A stretch of 64,000 nt of DNA from an uncultured Bacteroidales bacterium (GCA_903887775.1 CAISRB010000024.1:1-64000), one strand, 5' to 3'; shown: positions 19,315 through 28,869, counted from the first letter of the stretch. Notes: a model not told the origin generated them from the letters alone. Numbers and translations are program-made.

Positions 19315-20574
19315 TCAAACCAGTCCATATCGGAGGGCATCCTGTTTAATAAAAATGAACAGGAGAATGGTAAAGGCCCATAAGGACGATCCCCCGTAAC
19401 TGAAAAACGGAAGCGGAATGCCGATGACAGGTATCAGTCCGAGCGCCATACCGATATTTATCGAGAAATGGAAGAAAAACAATGAAGCCACTCCGTATCC
19501 GTATAGTCGGCTGAATTTCGAGCGCTGGCGCTCAGCATTGAGTATAATTCTTATTATCAGTGCAAGAAACAGCGCTATGACGATGACTGATCCGATAAAG
19601 CCGTGTTCTTCTCCCACGGTACAGAAAATAAAATCCGTGCTTTGTTCGGGTACGAAATTATACTTGGTCTGGGTCCCCTGCAGAAAGCCTTTTCCCCAGA
19701 ACCTTCCAGAGCCGATTGCAATAAGCGACTGGTTTACGTTGTAACCGGCTCCTTTCAGATCGGTATTATTGCCGAGCAGTACATTGATCCTCTGTCTCTG
19801 GTGAGGTTCAAGAATATGGTTAAAAGTATAATGTACTGAAAAAACAAACGCAGTAGAAGCAAGGAATACTGCAAGAATGACAAGAAAGTGCCTTGAACGA
19901 TGGGGGATACGATAGTAAACCAGTGCAGCAAGAACCAGAAAGGCAGCTGCGAGTATAAATTTATTGATGATGAGAGCCAGCACTCCGAGCAAGGGAAGGG
20001 CAAGGAGGGCAAGTAAAACAAAGCCCGTAAGCCCTGCCCTGTAAAGTACAAGCACAAAACAGATAAATACAAGGGCTGAACCTGTATCGCGTTCTGCCAG
20101 GATCAGAAGGGCAGGTAAAATGATAATGATCACGGCGATGATAAGGTGGCGGGGGTTTTTAATATTCCTTTCAAGATAACCAAGGAACTTTGCCAGGGCA
20201 AGCGCTGTAGCCATCTTTGCAAATTCGGCCGGCTGGATTCCGAATCCCCCGATCGCGAACCAGGACTTGGACCCCGAGATCTCACGCCCGGCAAAGATTA
20301 CCATGACCAGCATAAGCAGGAAGAATCCGTAGATGAAATAAGAAAACTGCGAAAAGAATCTTGGATCTATGATAATTATTATGATCGCCAATACCAGGGA
20401 AGCGAGGATGAAAATCATCTGTTTCCCGTATTTCTGATGCATATCAGTGATATGCTGGTGGGTGTCGTTATAAACGGCTGCATAAATATTAAGCCAGCCC
20501 ATAATCACAAGAGCCAGATAAAGGATTACCATCACCCAATCAATCCGGTAAAAAATGCCCTTTTCCAGTTTCAT
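19315..20574 (-). CDS. rodA: Rod shape-determining protein RodA (SEDS)
   Basis: GKGFLQGTQTKYNFVPEQSTDFIFCTVGEE, SYGGSSL. Confidence 0.95.
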   Translation of the reverse strand: MKLEKGIFYRIDWVMVILYLALVIMGWLNIYAAVYNDTHQHITDMHQKYGKQMIFILASLVLAIIIIIIDPRFFSQFSYFIYGFFLLMLVMVIFAGREISGSKSWFAIGGFGIQPAEFAKMATALALAKFLGYLERNIKNPRHLIIAVIIIILPALLILAERDTGSALVFICFVLVLYRAGLTGFVLLALLALPLLGVLALIINKFILAAAFLVLAALVYYRIPHRSRHFLVILAVFLASTAFVFSVHYTFNHILEPHQRQRINVLLGNNTDLKGAGYNVNQSLIAIGSGRFWGKGFLQGTQTKYNFVPEQSTDFIFCTVGEEHGFIGSVIVIALFLALIIRIILNAERQRSKFSRLYGYGVASLFFFHFSINIGMALGLIPVIGIPLPFFSYGGSSLWAFTILLFIFIKQDALRYGLV

Positions 20575-22405
20575 ATTTAATATTTATTCCGTGGATGAGA
20601 TCCGCATTCATAATGCGTTCTTCAATTTCTTTGCGCTTCACCGTGCGCCTGAGGTATTTTTCTATCATCAGGCTGGCAACCGGGGCCGCCCATTCAGCTC
20701 CGTAGCCTGCATTCTCAACGACAACAGAAATTGCGATCCTGGAGTTCATTTTAGGCGCAAATGCAATAAAGATTGAATGGTTCTTACCATGCGGGTTTTG
20801 GGCTGTCCCCGTCTTTCCGCAAAAATCAATGCTGTCGATCTTTGAGGCACGTGCGGTTCCTTCAGTGACCACATCCGCCATGCCATCAATTACAATATCA
20901 AAATATGACTGGTCAACGGCTGTGACTTTTTTCTCCCTGTAGCCGGGGTTTAAAGAATCCTTTTTCCCGATGGCCCTTATGATATGCGGCACATAATACC
21001 AACCGCGGTTGCTGATGGTTGCCGCCAGGTTAGCCAGCTGAAGAGGAGTGATCCCGATCTCCCCCTGTCCTATCCCCAGCGAGATAATGGTCATCGATCT
21101 CCAGCGATCTTTCCCATGGTACTTGTCGTAATATGCCGGAGTGGGGATGTTCCCGTTCAGTTCACCGGGAACATCCAGCCCGAGTTTTTTACCGAGGCCG
21201 AAGCTCATCACTTCTTTTCTCCATTTTTCATAAGCCTGCCGTGTGCTGGCATAGATCCTGTTATCGATTATCGACCTGAAAACCCTGCAGAAATAAGTGT
21301 TACAGGAGATCTGGATGGCGCCGATCAGGTTCAAAGGTGAAGGATGGGCATGGCATCTGACCATTTTACCATTACCAATACTAAATCCTCCGGGGCAGCC
21401 ATATGTGGTTGTGGGGAAAAGAACGCCTTCCTGCTGTCCAACGAGCGCATCTACGAGTTTGAACGTTGATCCGGGCGGGTACATAGCCATCAGTGCCCGG
21501 TTGAACAGGGGCTGATACACCGTGTCGAACACAAGATCCCTGTAATTTTTTTTCCTGATATTGCCTACAAGAAGGTTAGGGTCGTAAGAAGGGCTGGTAA
21601 TCAAACAGAGGATCTCGCCGGTGGAAGGCTCAATGGCGACTATGCTTCCTTTCTTGTTCATCATCAGTTTTTCCCCGTATTCCTGCAGTTCTTCATCAAG
21701 AGAAGAAAACAGGTCAGTCCCGGCATAGGCAAGCGTATCGTATAACCCATCCTGAAAGCTGCCTTTATCCCGGTTCAACACATCCACCACACGTATTTTC
21801 ATCCCTTTTTCACCTCTGAGGATCTCTTCGTAGGATTTCTCTATCCCGTTAACCCCGATATAATCCCCTGGTTTATAATAGGGGTCGGTTTCAATAATGT
21901 CAGGACCGGCTTCACCAATATACCCGAAAGTATGGGCGGCAATCGGGTAGGTATACTTGCGGAGAGTACGGGACTGGACAAAGAATCCGGGAAAACGGAA
22001 CAGCTTTTCTTCCAGGAACCCATAATTTTCGCGTGTGATCTGGCCTTCGAAAATAGATTGCCTGTAAGAAGAATAATTTCTGGCGTTTGTCATCCGCCGG
22101 ATGTATTCTTGCTTTTCAATCCCCAGAAGCCGGCAAAGTTCGATAGTATCCACATTCTTAGCCTGCCTGGGGATGACCATCAGATCATAAGCCGCCTCAT
22201 TATATACAAGCAGCTTCCCGTTGCGGTCGAATATAAGCCCTCTTGCGGGATACTGGGTGATGTACCTGAGAACGTTATTATTGGCCGAAAGGATGTATTT
22301 GTCGACTAGTATCTGCACATAAAAAAGCCGGAAAGTGAAAATCAGTCCCACCGTAAGGAAAATTCCTATAATAATAAATCTCCGGTAAGCCAGAACCTTT
22401 TCCAT
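20540..22405 (-). CDS. mrdA: Penicillin-binding protein 2
   Basis: YPPGSTFKL (SxxK), SCN, FCGKTGTAQNP (KTG). Confidence 0.95.
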   Translation of the reverse strand: MEKVLAYRRFIIIGIFLTVGLIFTFRLFYVQILVDKYILSANNNVLRYITQYPARGLIFDRNGKLLVYNEAAYDLMVIPRQAKNVDTIELCRLLGIEKQEYIRRMTNARNYSSYRQSIFEGQITRENYGFLEEKLFRFPGFFVQSRTLRKYTYPIAAHTFGYIGEAGPDIIETDPYYKPGDYIGVNGIEKSYEEILRGEKGMKIRVVDVLNRDKGSFQDGLYDTLAYAGTDLFSSLDEELQEYGEKLMMNKKGSIVAIEPSTGEILCLITSPSYDPNLLVGNIRKKNYRDLVFDTVYQPLFNRALMAMYPPGSTFKLVDALVGQQEGVLFPTTTYGCPGGFSIGNGKMVRCHAHPSPLNLIGAIQISCNTYFCRVFRSIIDNRIYASTRQAYEKWRKEVMSFGLGKKLGLDVPGELNGNIPTPAYYDKYHGKDRWRSMTIISLGIGQGEIGITPLQLANLAATISNRGWYYVPHIIRAIGKKDSLNPGYREKKVTAVDQSYFDIVIDGMADVVTEGTARASKIDSIDFCGKTGTAQNPHGKNHSIFIAFAPKMNSRIAISVVVENAGYGAEWAAPVASLMIEKYLRRTVKRKEIEERIMNADLIHGINIKYETGKGHFLPD

Positions 22406-22411
22406 TGCTAC

Positions 22412-22939
22412 TTAGGGTCTTCTGACAACAATCTCCGGGGTTGTCACGGTATTGCTTTTATGCAATGCACGATCATAAATGAACATCGAGAATTGAATGG
22501 TGTCATAGACCGGCTTTGGGTTCAGTGGAATCGTATCGACAATGAACCCTTTGATTGCTTTATTGGGATCGTCAGGGGTAAGGTTGGGGATTCGGGTGTA
22601 AAGAGGAGGATTAAGCGTAGTATCTTTCACAAAGACACCGTTCTTTTTCTCATACAGGTCGATGTAATAATTGTAATAATATATGCTGGCGCTGTCGTAT
22701 GGAGGGTAAATATCGGCAGCATTCAGGCCGATATCCCCGTCGCCATCCTGGAACGTAATAGTAAGCACACCAATTTTGGCGATCCTGGTCGTATCGAACA
22801 AATTGGTGTAACCGGCAAAGGCGATCTGGGGAATATCAGAATAAGATTCCTTTTTCATGCAGGATGTGAGCATGACAACGCAGGCTGCAGCCAGGAGGCT
22901 GCAGAAAATGGCCGTTCCGAATATCCCTTTTGCTCTCAT
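22412..22939 (-). CDS. Hypothetical lipoprotein
   Basis: Lipobox MLTSCMKKES; ends 6 bp before mrdA. Confidence 0.75.
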   Translation of the reverse strand: MRAKGIFGTAIFCSLLAAACVVMLTSCMKKESYSDIPQIAFAGYTNLFDTTRIAKIGVLTITFQDGDGDIGLNAADIYPPYDSASIYYYNYYIDLYEKKNGVFVKDTTLNPPLYTRIPNLTPDDPNKAIKGFIVDTIPLNPKPVYDTIQFSMFIYDRALHKSNTVTTPEIVVRRP

Positions 22940-23002
22940 GCGATACCTGATTTTTGATATCTTTGAACCCTCGCAAAGATATCAAAAATAAAGTATTTCA
23001 GG

Positions 23003-23998
23003 GTGGCGGAAGGTCAAAAACTAAGGGATAGGATTTTAGTTTCGGGCAGCCTTGCCGGGTTCTGTGACCTTGCGCTGGAGGTCTTCCGGTTCCAATATGA
23101 AAATTGCCCGGTGTCCAGGGAGTTTGCTGATGCTTTGTCACGGAACCCGGGGAATGTGCGAAAGCCTGAGGAGATTCCATTCATGCCTGTGGAATTTTTT
23201 AAATCGAGGGATATCATCTGTTCCGGAATGAAACCCTTGCTTGAGTTTCGCAGCAGCGGGACTACAGGCAGCATTCCGGGCCGTCATTTTTTGGCCGACC
23301 CTGCTTTATATGATACCTCCCTTCTGAAAGGTTTCTCCCTTGCATACGGTGACCCTGCCGGGTATACTTTTCTTGCGCTGACCCCACGTCCGGAAGAAAA
23401 TCCGTATTCATCCCTCATATATATGATTAATAAACTGATGCAGCAGAATTCACAACTGCCCCATGGGTTTTTTCTTGATAAGCCTGAAGCGCTTTCGCAG
23501 AGGCTGAGAGATCCTTCAGTTGCCGCCGGTAAGACCATCCTGATAGGCCTCACTTATGCCCTTCTTGACTTTGCGGAAAAATACCCTGGTAACTATCCCG
23601 GGCTGGTAGTCGTTGAAACCGGGGGAATGAAAGGCCGCCGCACAGAGATCACCCGAAGGGAGCTTCATGAAAGACTGAAGGCAGCATTCTCATCCGCCGG
23701 GATACATTCTGAATACGGAATGACGGAATTACTTTCGCAGGTTTGGTCTTCAGGGTCGGGGATTTTCAATACCCCTCCCTGGATGAAGGTGCTTATTCGC
23801 GAGGTAAACGACCCTTTTTCCTTTTGCCTGCCCGGACGTACAGGCGGTATAAATATTATCGACCTGGCCAACCTGTATTCATGCAGTTTCATAGCAACCC
23901 AGGATCTTGGAAGAGTTACTAAAGAAGGAAGTTTTGAGGTCCTTGGACGTTTTGATTTGAGCGACCTAAGGGGCTGTTCACTTATGTTACAGGAGTGA
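23003..23998 (+). CDS. LuxE-like acyl-protein synthetase / adenylate-forming ligase
   Basis: EFRSSGTTGSIPGRHF (adenylation-type loop), SEYGMTELLSQ. Confidence 0.8.
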   Translation: MAEGQKLRDRILVSGSLAGFCDLALEVFRFQYENCPVSREFADALSRNPGNVRKPEEIPFMPVEFFKSRDIICSGMKPLLEFRSSGTTGSIPGRHFLADPALYDTSLLKGFSLAYGDPAGYTFLALTPRPEENPYSSLIYMINKLMQQNSQLPHGFFLDKPEALSQRLRDPSVAAGKTILIGLTYALLDFAEKYPGNYPGLVVVETGGMKGRRTEITRRELHERLKAAFSSAGIHSEYGMTELLSQVWSSGSGIFNTPPWMKVLIREVNDPFSFCLPGRTGGINIIDLANLYSCSFIATQDLGRVTKEGSFEVLGRFDLSDLRGCSLMLQE

Positions 23999-24638
23999 AA
24001 ATCTCCGCGGAATCATTCTTTGGTGAATTTACCAGCTTTGAGATTTTATAAGCTTTCATTTTTTCCGAAGGAAAAGGTTTTAAAAGGCTCAGAAGCTCGG
24101 AATCCGACAAGGGAGAAAGCCAGCGTTTTTCATCTGCCTGACAGAGGATTGCCGGCATCCTGTCGTGAATGTCACTCATTATTTCATTAGGAGTAGTGGT
24201 CAATATTGAAAACGAATGGACCGACTCACCATCAGGGCCTGTCCATTGGTCCCATATCCCGGCCATCGAAAAGGGTTTCTCGTCCTTCATCAGGATCCGG
24301 TACGGGTCTTTTTCTTTGTCTTTTTTCCATTCAAAAAAACTATCAGCGGGTACGAGACAACGCCTGCTTCTGAATGCACTTTTATAAGAAGGTTTTTCGG
24401 TGATGGTCTCTGATCTGGCGTTGATCAGGCGGTAACCAATAGACTTGTCAGTGGCCCAGAACGGGATAAGTCCCCAATGGTAAAAGCTGAGTTCGCCTGG
24501 ATCATGATTAGAGATCACAGCCAGGTCCTGTCCGGGAGCGCAATTGTACCTTGCTTTATAGATGGCTGTGCGAACCCTTACCCCAAAGCGTTCTTCGATG
24601 AGTTCATCCAAAACTGTAAAAGAATATCTTCCACACAT
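23982..24638 (-). CDS. SOS response-associated peptidase (SRAP/YedK family)
   Basis: MCGRYSF start; ARSET, RCLVPADSFFEWKK, HDRMPAIL motifs. Confidence 0.95.
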   Translation of the reverse strand: MCGRYSFTVLDELIEERFGVRVRTAIYKARYNCAPGQDLAVISNHDPGELSFYHWGLIPFWATDKSIGYRLINARSETITEKPSYKSAFRSRRCLVPADSFFEWKKDKEKDPYRILMKDEKPFSMAGIWDQWTGPDGESVHSFSILTTTPNEIMSDIHDRMPAILCQADEKRWLSPLSDSELLSLLKPFPSEKMKAYKISKLVNSPKNDSAEIFTPVT

Positions 24639-24756
24639 TCAGAAAGAATTACAGCTTAAAGTTAGTAAATTTTTTAATTTTAACTTTTTTACCGGTTTTT
24701 CAAATGGAGGAACCCAGGCAGGGAATCTCCTACCAGTGGTGTGGAAGGCAAAGCAG

Positions 24757-25026
24757 ATGAAGCATTATAACATCAGCATCAGCGGACGGGTTCAGCGTGT
24801 CGGGTTCAGGTTTTCGGCCATGCAGGCTGCATATCGTCATGGCGTATCCGGCTTTGTCAGGAATATGAAAGATGATTCAGTGTATATCGAAGCGGAAGGA
24901 GAAGAGGATGCCATAAACCTCTTTCTGCAATGGTGTCGAAAAGGTCCTCCCGGAGCCAGGGTAGATACGGCTAAGATCTCGGAAGGGGAAATGAAAAATT
25001 TCAAGACGTTTGATATACTGTATTAG
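24757..25026 (+). CDS. acyP: Acylphosphatase
   Basis: GRVQRVGFRFSAMQAA, GVSGFVRNMKDDSV; ATG 24757 chosen over the ORF-track start. Confidence 0.92.
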   Translation: MKHYNISISGRVQRVGFRFSAMQAAYRHGVSGFVRNMKDDSVYIEAEGEEDAINLFLQWCRKGPPGARVDTAKISEGEMKNFKTFDILY

Positions 25027-25101
25027 CAAGGCAGTTTATGGGGATTTGATTACCGTTGCAGGTTATTTAAAGGTGATCATTATGCCTCTTTGAGGCGAAA
25101 T

Positions 25102-25779
25102 TCATTCCTTCAGCCCTTCAACAATTATCACGATCTCTCCTTTAACCGTTTTACTGCTGAAGTGCAGTATCAGTTCTTCCATAGTTCCTCTTGCATTTTC
25201 TTCATGGATTTTTGTAAGTTCCCTGGAAACGCAGGCATAGCGGTTGCTGCCAAAGAATTCAGCAAATTGAGTCAGGGTTTTGACAAGCCTGAACGGGCTT
25301 TCATAAAAGACCATTGTCTTTTCTTCTTTTGCCAGTTGCTGCAGGCGTGTATGCCGGCCTTTTTTATGCGGAAGGAAGCCTTCGAAGATAAAATGGTCGG
25401 AAGGGATTCCGCTGTTGACCAGGGCCGGGACAAAGGCCGTTGGTCCGGGCAGGCATTCCACCGGAATGCCTGCCCGGATGCAGGCCCGGATCAGAAGGTA
25501 GCCGGGATCGCTGATCCCGGGAGTGCCGGCGTCGCTCACGAGAGCAATCACGGAGCCCAGAAGCAGCCGGTCAGTAACATTATCCACTGAACGGTGCTCG
25601 TTGAACTGGTGATGCGAATGCAGAGGCTTATCTATGCCGTAATGCCTTAAAAGTACCGATGTGGTACGCGTGTCTTCAGCCAGTATCAGGTCAACTTCCT
25701 TCAATATCCTGATCGCCCTGAGAGTGATATCCTCGAGGTTGCCGATGGGAGTGGGTACTATATAAAGTTTTCCGGGCAT
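25102..25779 (-). CDS. rsmI: 16S rRNA (cytidine-2'-O-)-methyltransferase RsmI
   Basis: LYIVPTPIGNLEDITLRA, EDTRTTSVLLRHYGI, SDAGTPGISDPG. Confidence 0.97.
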   Translation of the reverse strand: MPGKLYIVPTPIGNLEDITLRAIRILKEVDLILAEDTRTTSVLLRHYGIDKPLHSHHQFNEHRSVDNVTDRLLLGSVIALVSDAGTPGISDPGYLLIRACIRAGIPVECLPGPTAFVPALVNSGIPSDHFIFEGFLPHKKGRHTRLQQLAKEEKTMVFYESPFRLVKTLTQFAEFFGSNRYACVSRELTKIHEENARGTMEELILHFSSKTVKGEIVIIVEGLKE

Positions 25780-25786
25780 ATTTTAA

Positions 25787-25830
25787 GTAGCGGGATAGCG
25801 AAATAGCGAAGTAGCGAAATGGCGAAATAT
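25787..25830. repeat. Short-word repeat (TAGCGAAA-like)
   Basis: gtagcgggatagcgaaatagcgaagtagcgaaatggcgaaata. Confidence 0.85.
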
Positions 25831-25833
25831 ATT

Positions 25834-25910
25834 GAGCGAAGCATTTTGAACTAGCCGACTCAGGCGGAGTGCAGCGACACCGCAGCGGCGGTGCAAAGAT
25901 GCGAGCGGCC
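25834..25910. repeat. Third, single-unit copy of the two-module repeat
   Basis: GAGCGAAGCATTTTGAACTAGCCGACTCAGGCGGAGTGCAGCGACACCGCAGCGGCGGTGCAAAGATGCGAGCG shares both module cores and GCAAAGATGCGA with the first array. Confidence 0.85.
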
Positions 25911-26627
25911 TCATGATTTTACAACTAATTTAAACCCCACTCCATGAACATTGATCAGCTCCACGCTGGGGTCCTCCTTCAGGTACTTCCGCAGTTTAAC
26001 AATATACACATCCATACTTCGGGCATTGAAATAGCTGTCATCATTCCATATCTGTGTCAGGGCAGAAGAACGGTCGAGCACCTCGTTGGCATTTATACAA
26101 AGAAGTCTCAGCAGACCTGCTTCTTTCGATGTCAGCTTCTGTTCCTTTTCGTTTATCGTGAGGATCTGATGGTTGAAATCAAACGTATACTTCCCAAGGG
26201 TAAATACATTATCATTCCCGGTTGTTTTCCCCCCCTCATCCGTCCTCCTGAGAATTGCATGCATCCTCATTAAAAGCTCTTCCATACTGAAAGGCTTTGT
26301 CACATAATCGTCAGCCCCGGCCTCAAACCCTTTCAGCTTGTCGTCCTGCAGGGTTTTTGCAGTAAGAAAAAGTATAGGCACCTTCCGGTTCATCGCACGT
26401 ATCTCCTTTGCAGCCGCAAACCCATCCTTCACAGGCATCATGATATCAAGAATCACAAAATCAATTTCCTTTTTCCCGAATGCCTCAACAGCTTCCTGCC
26501 CGTTAAGGCACAGGGTCGTATTGTATCCCTTGGCGTCGAGGTAATTCTTAAGGATATTACCAAGGTTTCGGTCATCCTCCGCCAGCAAAACATTTACATT
26601 CACTTTTTCCATATCTTGATCTTTCAT
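25911..26627 (-). CDS. OmpR-family response regulator (RprY-like)
   Basis: Receiver domain LLAEDDRNLG...DIMMPVKDGF...LTAKTLQDDKLKGFEAGADDYVTKPFS plus winged-helix C-terminus. Confidence 0.93.
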   Translation of the reverse strand: MKDQDMEKVNVNVLLAEDDRNLGNILKNYLDAKGYNTTLCLNGQEAVEAFGKKEIDFVILDIMMPVKDGFAAAKEIRAMNRKVPILFLTAKTLQDDKLKGFEAGADDYVTKPFSMEELLMRMHAILRRTDEGGKTTGNDNVFTLGKYTFDFNHQILTINEKEQKLTSKEAGLLRLLCINANEVLDRSSALTQIWNDDSYFNARSMDVYIVKLRKYLKEDPSVELINVHGVGFKLVVKS

Positions 26628-27910
26628 TCTTTATAGATAAACGGAAGAAATACTTTAAACTTGCTTCCCCTGTTAACTTCACTTTCAAGACTGATCTTCC
26701 CGTGATGTTCGCCGACAATTGCCTTGACATAACTTAAGCCCAGGCCGAATCCTCTCACTTCGTGAATATTCCCGGTGGGAACGCGGTAAAGCTTATCAAA
26801 GATCTTCTTTTGTTCCGACTTGCTGATGCCAATGCCGTTATCTTCAATCGTCAGAAGAACGCCGTTCCCGCTGTTCTCGGTGCTTATCCTGATCATAGGT
26901 TTCCTGGGGGAATATTTATTGGCATTATCCAGAAGATTGTAAATCAGGTTGGTCAGATGCACCTTATCCCCTTCAATCCTTGGATTCGAAGCAAAAAAAC
27001 TCTTAATGATCACCCCGTCTTTGATTTCAACCTGAATGCGGATGTTCTTAACCACATCATGAATGATTTCGTGGATATTGATTATCTCCCTCTTCATCTT
27101 CAACTGACCTGAATCAAGCACCGCCGTCTGCAGGATCTTTTCCGCCATCCCTGCAAGCCGCTGGTTTTCCTCCCTTACCATATTGATGTAGTTCGAATAA
27201 AATTCGGAGGATTTGCCGATATCCTTGTCACTTAAGGCCTCGCAAGCCAGGGAAATGGTAGCAATAGGGGTTTTGAACTCATGGGTCATGTTGTTAATGA
27301 AATCGTTTTTCATCTCCGAAAGTCTCTTTTGCCTGAAAATGGTCGAAATAGTATAGGTAAATGAATACACTATAACGATTATGAGAACCAGGGAGATCAG
27401 CAGCATGCCCCATAATTCAGTCAGCAGGAACCTCCTTTCATTAGGAAAATTAATCAGCAGGTACTCGGGAGGAGTGAAGATATCGCTCTGGAACAAAGGG
27501 AATGCATAGCCCTTCTCAAAGAGCTCCTTTCGGTAATTTGGTGATTTCTCGATCAGGTAAGCTTCATTCTCAGGTTTGTAAATACCGAACTCAAAACGCG
27601 TATCAATTCCCCTGATGTTTAGTTCCCGTGAGATGAGGGAGTCAAGAATATTTTTATTCAGGAATTCATCATAAGGCAGATGAGGATTGATGTTTAGCAA
27701 TCCTTCGGGTTTTGATTTCTCTATCGAACGGCGTTTTTCAAGCAGCTCGATCTTCGAAACAACTTTCGTAATGGCCTCATTCACACTGCGGCGGAAATTA
27801 GCTTCCTTGACGGTTGAGGCATTCCTGATCCAGTAGATCTGGATGCCCATAAGCCCTCCGAGTGCAAGGGTCATCACAACAATAGTAAGGATTATAAACC
27901 GGCGGTTCAT
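26624..27910 (-). CDS. Sensor histidine kinase (RprX-like)
   Basis: NNMTHEFKTPIATI, NLLDNANKYS, RGFGLGLSYVKAIV; 4-bp overlap with its regulator. Confidence 0.93.
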   Translation of the reverse strand: MNRRFIILTIVVMTLALGGLMGIQIYWIRNASTVKEANFRRSVNEAITKVVSKIELLEKRRSIEKSKPEGLLNINPHLPYDEFLNKNILDSLISRELNIRGIDTRFEFGIYKPENEAYLIEKSPNYRKELFEKGYAFPLFQSDIFTPPEYLLINFPNERRFLLTELWGMLLISLVLIIVIVYSFTYTISTIFRQKRLSEMKNDFINNMTHEFKTPIATISLACEALSDKDIGKSSEFYSNYINMVREENQRLAGMAEKILQTAVLDSGQLKMKREIINIHEIIHDVVKNIRIQVEIKDGVIIKSFFASNPRIEGDKVHLTNLIYNLLDNANKYSPRKPMIRISTENSGNGVLLTIEDNGIGISKSEQKKIFDKLYRVPTGNIHEVRGFGLGLSYVKAIVGEHHGKISLESEVNRGSKFKVFLPFIYKE

Positions 27911-27981
27911 AACACAAAAGTAAAGTAAAAAGCCGATTTATGGTTTTAACACTTTTTAACGTACTTTAATAATCCTTAACA

Positions 27982-28010
27982 TTTGCGAATCGGAGGCTGC
28001 AGTATATTTG
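27982..28010 (+). promoter_or_regulatory. Bacteroidota-type promoter for a candidate sRNA
   Basis: TTTG (27982-27985), 17 nt, TATATTTG (28003-28010) fits TTTG/TAnnTTTG. Confidence 0.5.
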
Positions 28011-28015
28011 TGGCA

Positions 28016-28132
28016 CAATTGCGAGCCTGATAAGAAATACGATAGCTTTGATAAGGCAGTAATGTGTGCATTTAAGTGAGACAGCGTTTTGTTTATTGAT
28101 TAAATCCCGGATTCTTTCCGGGATTTTTTTTA
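28016..28132 (+). ncRNA. Candidate intergenic small RNA (~115 nt)
   Basis: Promoter-like motif upstream, rho-independent terminator at its end, no convincing ORF, flanked by genes on the opposite strand. Confidence 0.4.
28102..28131 (+). terminator. Rho-independent terminator
   Basis: AAATCCCGG-attcttt-CCGGGATTT (9-bp perfect stem) followed by a T tract. Confidence 0.8.
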
Positions 28133-28138
28133 TCCCCA

Positions 28139-28291
28139 CTCATGGCTCATGGCTCATGGCTCATAGCTCATGGCTCATAGCTCATGGCTCATGGCTCATA
28201 GCTCATGGCTCATGGCTCATGGCTCATGGCTCATGGCTCATGGCTCATGGCTCATGGCTCATAGCTCATGGCTCATGGCTCATGGCTCATC
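28139..28291. repeat. 7-bp tandem repeat (CTCATGG/CTCATAG), about 21-22 copies
   Basis: Read directly; reaches the last codons and stop of purN. Confidence 0.97.
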
Positions 28292-28869
28292 ACGACCTTC
28301 TCGATTACTTCCGGATAGTACTCATACTCCAGCTCATGTATCCTCCCGGCGAGTGTTTCCACAGTGTCTCCGGAAAACACCGGGCATCTGGCCTGGAAAA
28401 TAATGTCACCCTCATCATATCTTTCATTTACATAATGTATGCTGATGCCCGATTCCCTTTCACCTGCCTTAATTACGGCTTCATGCACCCTCTCGCCATA
28501 CATGCCTTTTCCTCCATATTCAGGAAGAAGAGCGGGATGAATGTTGACGATCCTGCCGGGGTAAGCCTTGAGCAGGTTCCCGGGTATGAGCCAGAGGAAA
28601 CCCGCGAGCACAAGAAATGAGATTTCATTATTTGTCAATATTTCAGGGATTTCACTGGTATTATAAAAAGTAAAGCGGTCGAAGACATGGCAGGGGATGC
28701 CAAGTTTCTGCGCACGTGTCAATACATAAGCATCCGTCCGGTTGCTCAGGATGAGCCTGACCCTTATCGCCGGATGATTCGAGAAATATTCTGAGATCCT
28801 CTGTGCATTAGTCCCGTTCCCTGAAGCCAGAATTGCTATATTTGTCATGATTATCAGTTTCAGATACAA
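28273..28869 (-). CDS. purN: Phosphoribosylglycinamide formyltransferase
   Basis: MTNIAILASGNGTNAQRI, NIHPALLPEYGGKGMYGERVHEAV, GISIHYVNERYDEGDIIFQ. Confidence 0.96.
   Translation of the reverse strand: MYLKLIIMTNIAILASGNGTNAQRISEYFSNHPAIRVRLILSNRTDAYVLTRAQKLGIPCHVFDRFTFYNTSEIPEILTNNEISFLVLAGFLWLIPGNLLKAYPGRIVNIHPALLPEYGGKGMYGERVHEAVIKAGERESGISIHYVNERYDEGDIIFQARCPVFSGDTVETLAGRIHELEYEYYPEVIEKVVMSHEP

Noticed and set aside
28066-28620. 184-aa ORF with WLMAHGS repeats
   Set aside because: Artefact of the stop-poor 7-bp microsatellite and antisense to purN.
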